DNA from: Tardiphaga robiniae
GTDB lineage: Bacteria; Pseudomonadota; Alphaproteobacteria; Rhizobiales; Xanthobacteraceae
NCBI RefSeq assembly: GCF_013359755.1
Contig: NZ_JABMCJ010000082.1
Location: 213,105 to 277,104, forward strand
Direction: 5' to 3'
Length of the DNA: 64,000 nt
The notes beneath the pieces were generated by a model. It was not told the origin of the DNA. It made no database searches and was given only the letters and a program-made list of their open reading frames with translations. A program made the position numbers and the translations under genes. How positions within the stretch are numbered: position 1 is the stretch's first letter; each line of letters opens with the position of its first letter. Below are positions 60,837 through 64,000 of the stretch, piece after piece.

Positions 60837-62972
60837 ATGACGGATTTGATCGCGGGTCAGGGCCTCGGAGCACCCAAGAGCGGCGGTTTCGACTTCGCCA
60901 GCATCAGGACGAACGTCTTGCGCGGCGATATCGGCCTCGCATTCGGCGTTCTGATCATCCTTGTCGTCCTGATCATGCCGCTGCCAGCTATCGTGATGGA
61001 TCTGTTCCTCGCGATCTCCATCACCATGTCGGTGTTGATCCTGATGACGGCACTGTTCACCCAGACGCCGCTGGAATTCTCGTCATTCCCCACCGTGCTG
61101 CTGATCTCGACCATGTTGCGGCTGTCGCTGAACCTGGCCTCGACCCGCCTGATCCTGTCGCATGGCCACGAAGGCACCGCCGCGGCCGGCCACGTCATCG
61201 AGGCGTTCGGCAATTTCGTGATGGGTGGCAATTTCGTCATCGGCATCGTCGTGTTCGCGATCCTGGTGATCGTGAACTTCATCGTCATCACCAAGGGTTC
61301 GGGCCGTATCGCCGAAGTCGCGGCACGCTTCCAGCTGGACTCGATGCCCGGCAAGCAGATGGCGATCGACGCCGATCTGTCGGCTGGCCTGATCGACGAG
61401 GCCACGGCCAAGGCGCGCCGCAAGGACCTTGAAGACGAAAGCGGCTTCTTCGGCGCCATGGACGGTGCTTCCAAGTTCGTCCGCGGCGATGCCATTGCCG
61501 GCCTGCTCATCACCGCCATCAACGTCATCGGCGGGATCATCATCGGCGTCGCGCAGCAGGGCCTGTCGTTCTCGGAAGCCGGCCGCACTTATACGCTGCT
61601 GACCGTCGGCGACGGCTTGGTCACCCAGGTTCCGGCGCTGATCGTCTCGACCGCCGCAGGCCTGCTCGTCTCGAAGGCGGGCATTACCGGCGCCGCCGAC
61701 AAGACGCTGATCAAGCAATTCTCCGGCTATCCGCAGGCGCTGGGCATGTCGGCCGGCGTCATGCTGACGCTGGCGCTGCTGCCGGGCATTCCGATGCTGC
61801 CGTTCCTCGCGCTCGGCGGCGGCGCAGCCTATCTCGCCGTCACCGCCAACAAGCGCAACAAGGTTGCGCGTGCCGAAGTCGCGCATCAGGCCGCAGCACC
61901 GGCCGCCGCCGCCGCCGCACAAGCCGCCGCCGCGGACGAGCCGATCTCCGCATCGCTGAAGATCGACGATCTCAAGATCGAGCTGGGCTACGCGCTGCTG
62001 CCGCTGGTCAATGGCCCGGACGGCACCGATCGCCTGACCGAACAGATCAAGGCGCTGCGCAAGTCGCTCGCCGTCGAAATGGGTTTCGTGATGCCGTCGG
62101 TCAGAATCCTGGACAACGTGCAGCTCGAAGCCAATACCTACATCATCAAGATCAAGGAAGTGGACGCCGGCACCGGCCGCATCTGGCCGAACCAGTTCAT
62201 GGTCATGGATCCCGGCGGCAATCAGGTCAATGTCCCGGGCATTCACACGACCGAGCCGACCTTCGGCCTGCCCGCGACCTGGGTCGATGCCGGCCTGAAG
62301 GAAGAAGCCTCGCTCAAGGGCTACACCGTGGTCGATGCCGCCACCGTCTTGTCGACGCATCTGACAGAGCTGCTGAAGGGCAATATGTCGGACCTCTTGT
62401 CCTACGGCGAAGTGCAGAAGCTGCTGAAGGACCTGCCGAAGGAACAAGGCGAACTGGTCAAGGATATCGTCCCGTCGCTCATCACCGTGTCGGGCATCCA
62501 GCGCGTGCTGCAATTGCTGCTCACCGAACGTATTTCGGTGCGCGATCTCTCGACCATCCTCGAAGGCATTGCCGACGCCCTCGCCTTCTCGCGCAACCCG
62601 TCGACCATCGTCGAGCATGTACGTGCGCGCCTCGCGCGACAGATCTGCGCGCAGAACACGTCCTACAACGGCTACCTGCCGCTCATCGCACTGTCGGCGC
62701 AGTGGGAGCAGGCCTTCGCGGAATCGATCATCGGCACCGGCGAAGAACGCAGTCTCGCGATGCAGCCGTCGAAGCTGTCGGAGTTCATGACCACCGTGCG
62801 CGATCGTTTCGAACAGGCCGCGCGCGAAGGCGAAGCGCCGGTGCTGGTCACCTCGGCCTCGATCCGGCCGTTCGTGCGCTCGCTGGTGGAACGGTTCCGC
62901 GCACAAACCACCGTGCTGTCTCAGGCGGAAATCCACCCCCGTGCGCGCCTGAAGACCGTCGGAAGCGTCTGA
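60837..62972 (+). CDS. flhA: flagellar biosynthesis protein FlhA
   Basis: 711 aa from ATG 60837 (GGGGAAG upstream); an in-frame ATG at 60690 adds 49 non-conserved residues and is rejected. FlhA is the export-gate protein of the flagellar type III secretion system in the inner membrane. The N-terminal half (about 30-330) has eight membrane helices and the FHIPEP signature STMLRLSLNLASTRLIL with GHEGTAAAGHVIEAFG. A linker rich in Ala (AAPAAAAAAQAAAADEP) leads to the cytosolic ring domain (about 370-711: LGYALLPLVNGPDGTDRLTE, NVPGIHTTEPTFGLPATWVD, VSGIQRVLQLLLTERISVRD). No other flagellar gene is in the window. Confidence 0.97.
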   Translation: MTDLIAGQGLGAPKSGGFDFASIRTNVLRGDIGLAFGVLIILVVLIMPLPAIVMDLFLAISITMSVLILMTALFTQTPLEFSSFPTVLLISTMLRLSLNLASTRLILSHGHEGTAAAGHVIEAFGNFVMGGNFVIGIVVFAILVIVNFIVITKGSGRIAEVAARFQLDSMPGKQMAIDADLSAGLIDEATAKARRKDLEDESGFFGAMDGASKFVRGDAIAGLLITAINVIGGIIIGVAQQGLSFSEAGRTYTLLTVGDGLVTQVPALIVSTAAGLLVSKAGITGAADKTLIKQFSGYPQALGMSAGVMLTLALLPGIPMLPFLALGGGAAYLAVTANKRNKVARAEVAHQAAAPAAAAAAQAAAADEPISASLKIDDLKIELGYALLPLVNGPDGTDRLTEQIKALRKSLAVEMGFVMPSVRILDNVQLEANTYIIKIKEVDAGTGRIWPNQFMVMDPGGNQVNVPGIHTTEPTFGLPATWVDAGLKEEASLKGYTVVDAATVLSTHLTELLKGNMSDLLSYGEVQKLLKDLPKEQGELVKDIVPSLITVSGIQRVLQLLLTERISVRDLSTILEGIADALAFSRNPSTIVEHVRARLARQICAQNTSYNGYLPLIALSAQWEQAFAESIIGTGEERSLAMQPSKLSEFMTTVRDRFEQAAREGEAPVLVTSASIRPFVRSLVERFRAQTTVLSQAEIHPRARLKTVGSV

Positions 62973-63300
62973 TTCGGCGGCAAGAGGCTAGCAACCTTGC
63001 CCGAAACCGATGTAAATTCGTCACAGACAAGAGATTTGCCAGAATGTCGCATCCCGAGGCCATTTCGGGGCGACGGCACGAATCACTCTCAACGCTCTGA
63101 TAATAAATAATAATTTATGAATTTCAGGCCAAGCCGGGTGCTTCAATCGCGCCGGATCACGTCTTATCACTGCCTTGTGATCGACTATTTGGAACGGAAC
63201 GACCCAACACCACGTTTCCTATGCGTGATGAGTTGAACCTGCCGACGCGGACACGACACAAACGATCGTAGGCAGAGTAAGACGGCAGGGAGCGTTTCCA
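62973..63300. other. intergenic stretch after flhA
   Basis: 328 bases without a gene. It holds a hairpin at 63046-63074 (gtcgc-a-tcccga / ttcggg-gcgac) that may end the flhA transcript. An AT-rich run at about 63098-63126 (taataaataataattta) follows. The EcfG promoter of the 68-aa gene lies at 63191-63216. Confidence 0.6.
63191..63216 (+). promoter_or_regulatory. EcfG promoter of the 68-aa gene
   Basis: GGAAC at 63191-63195, a 17-base spacer, CGTT at 63213-63216: an exact match to GGAAC-N17-CGTT. The ATG at 63301 is about 76 bases after the expected start. Confidence 0.7.
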
Positions 63301-63507
63301 ATGAACCACTCGATTTACAGCGCGGATCGCATGACCCACCTCAAGGTGGTGATCGTTGCTCTGGTCGCCGGTATCTTCGTGGCAGGCTTCGGAATCTCGG
63401 CCCGCATGAATGCTGACGAAGGCTACAGCCAGACCGCCAGCGCTCGTGTGATCAAAGCAGGCCAGCCGGTTGCTGTCACCACTTCGAACGCCAGCATGGT
63501 CCGCTAA
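63301..63507 (+). CDS. small membrane-anchored hypothetical protein
   Basis: 68 aa. A short N-terminal segment precedes one membrane helix (VVIVALVAGIFVAGFGISA, residues about 16-34), and the last 30 residues (DEGYSQTASARVIKAGQPVA) would be periplasmic. I recognise no named family, but small proteins of this shape are common in Bradyrhizobium-like genomes. An exact EcfG-type promoter upstream and two hairpins downstream make it a stand-alone, probably stress-induced gene. Confidence 0.7.
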   Translation: MNHSIYSADRMTHLKVVIVALVAGIFVAGFGISARMNADEGYSQTASARVIKAGQPVAVTTSNASMVR

Positions 63508-63560
63508 GAAATTCAGGAATTCGCGTGGCGATGTCCCCCAAGGTCGTCAGGTGAATACAT

Positions 63561-63591
63561 AGAAGCTCCACTTCCCCCCGAGTGGACTTCT
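63561..63591 (+). terminator. first of two hairpins after the 68-aa gene
   Basis: gaagctccact and agtggacttc pair around a C-rich loop, about 55 bases after the stop. There is no T-tract. Confidence 0.5.
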
Positions 63592-63596
63592 GAATG

Positions 63597-63630
63597 GAAA
63601 ACGCCCGCTCCCCACGGGCGTTTTTCTTTT
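63597..63630 (+). terminator. intrinsic terminator
   Basis: aaaacgcccg pairs with cgggcgtttt around tcccca, and the T-run continues (tttttctttt). It is a classical rho-independent terminator for the 68-aa gene. Confidence 0.85.
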
Positions 63631-63650
63631 GTGGGGTGCTTTCTTGCTTC

Positions 63651-63688
63651 TCCCTCCCTCAAGCAGCGCAGCTGCGCAGTGGGAGGGA
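63651..63688. repeat. tccctccc-type palindrome
   Basis: The arms tccctccc (63651-63658) and gggaggga (63681-63688) enclose an inner gcagc/gctgc stem. It is related to the palindrome at 19142-19178. Confidence 0.65.
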
Positions 63689-63743
63689 TACTCTGCGCGC
63701 CAGCGCGCCACATCACAGATTCAAATTTCAAACAGCTACGCTC

Positions 63744-64000
63744 TCGCAGTCTCGCGGCGCTTGCGCGTCCGAGGTGTGAGCAGTCCCCCTCAGATAGATG
63801 AGGGGTGGCAGCGCGCCGTGAGGCGCAAAGGGTGGTTTTTTATCGCGGTCCGCTCCACCGGAACGCCGGCAAGCTGCAACCGCGCAACGCCTCACGGCGC
63901 GCCACACCGCAGACAAGTTTACGCAGTCTGCGACTGCTACGGGCGATTTCTGTCCCCGGGACCGTTCTTCCGGGCAAAGGCGCAGAGCTCCGCACTCCGC
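63744..64000. repeat. dispersed repeat fragment (copy 2) and non-coding end of window
   Basis: It begins with the same 17-mer as 1188-1204, followed by gcgtccgag and a cccctc/gagggg stem. The remaining bases to the window edge show no gene on either strand. The segment resembles an interspersed family that I remember from Bradyrhizobium-type genomes; boundaries and identity are unverified. Confidence 0.55.

Overview
The window looks like chromosomal DNA of a GC-rich alphaproteobacterium, most likely Nitrobacteraceae (the Bradyrhizobium / Rhodopseudomonas / Afipia / Tardiphaga group). The basis is the gene content (pqqABCDE, tal-pgi fusion, OFA antiporter, LigD/Ku, PHA granule-region protein, DUF3309, DUF1328, DUF6894), EcfG-type promoters (GGAAC-N16/17-CGTT), a CtrA-like box before flhA, and short dispersed palindromes that I associate with that family from memory. 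No phage, transposase, CRISPR array or rRNA was seen.

Layout. 0-1.1 kb: 3' part of an amidase gene, cut by the window edge. 1.9-4.1 kb (minus): diheme cytochrome c and a PQQ-dependent sugar (sorbosone-type) dehydrogenase. 4.9-10 kb (plus): pqqA, an attenuator hairpin, pqqBCDE, a prolyl aminopeptidase-like gene and a DUF4286-like gene. Cofactor synthesis, a likely PQQ enzyme and a likely electron acceptor are therefore adjacent. 10-11.2 kb: two exported proteins. 11.5-19.1 kb (plus): tal-pgi, gnd, zwf, pgl, gntK and a HAD phosphatase, a hexose-phosphate / pentose-phosphate operon.

19.2-37.2 kb: an alpha-glucan/trehalose island. GH15 and malQ run on the minus strand. glgE, treS-maltokinase, glgB, glgX, treZ and treY run on the plus strand with overlapping or nearly touching ends. 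Together they can turn trehalose into branched glucan (TreS-Mak, GlgE, GlgB) and glucan back into trehalose (GlgX, TreY, TreZ), with MalQ and GH15 recycling short products. No glgA, glgC or otsAB is present here.

37.4-44.5 kb: a stress/DNA-repair section with a PHA-granule protein, DUF3309, ligD and ku facing away from each other across an apparently bidirectional EcfG promoter, a Lys-rich DUF6496 protein, and a DapA-like protein lacking the Schiff-base lysine. 44.6-51.7 kb: PsiF-like protein, OFA transporter, TusA-like protein, mobA, an autotransporter and an AraC regulator. 52.1-55.7 kb: three solute-binding proteins of three transporter families (ABC, TAXI-TRAP, TTT/Bug), none with its permease. 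55.7-57 kb: DUF1328 and tRNA-Ile(CAU), then a poorly coding stretch. 57-64 kb: secreted amidohydrolase with DUF4864, MFS transporter, flhA and a small membrane protein.

The strongest unifying signal is regulatory. Five perfect EcfG (general stress response) promoters precede malQ, DUF3309, ku, DUF1328 and a 68-aa membrane protein, with one-mismatch versions before ligD, tal-pgi and pqqA. All functional statements come from reading the sequence and family knowledge; no database search was run.
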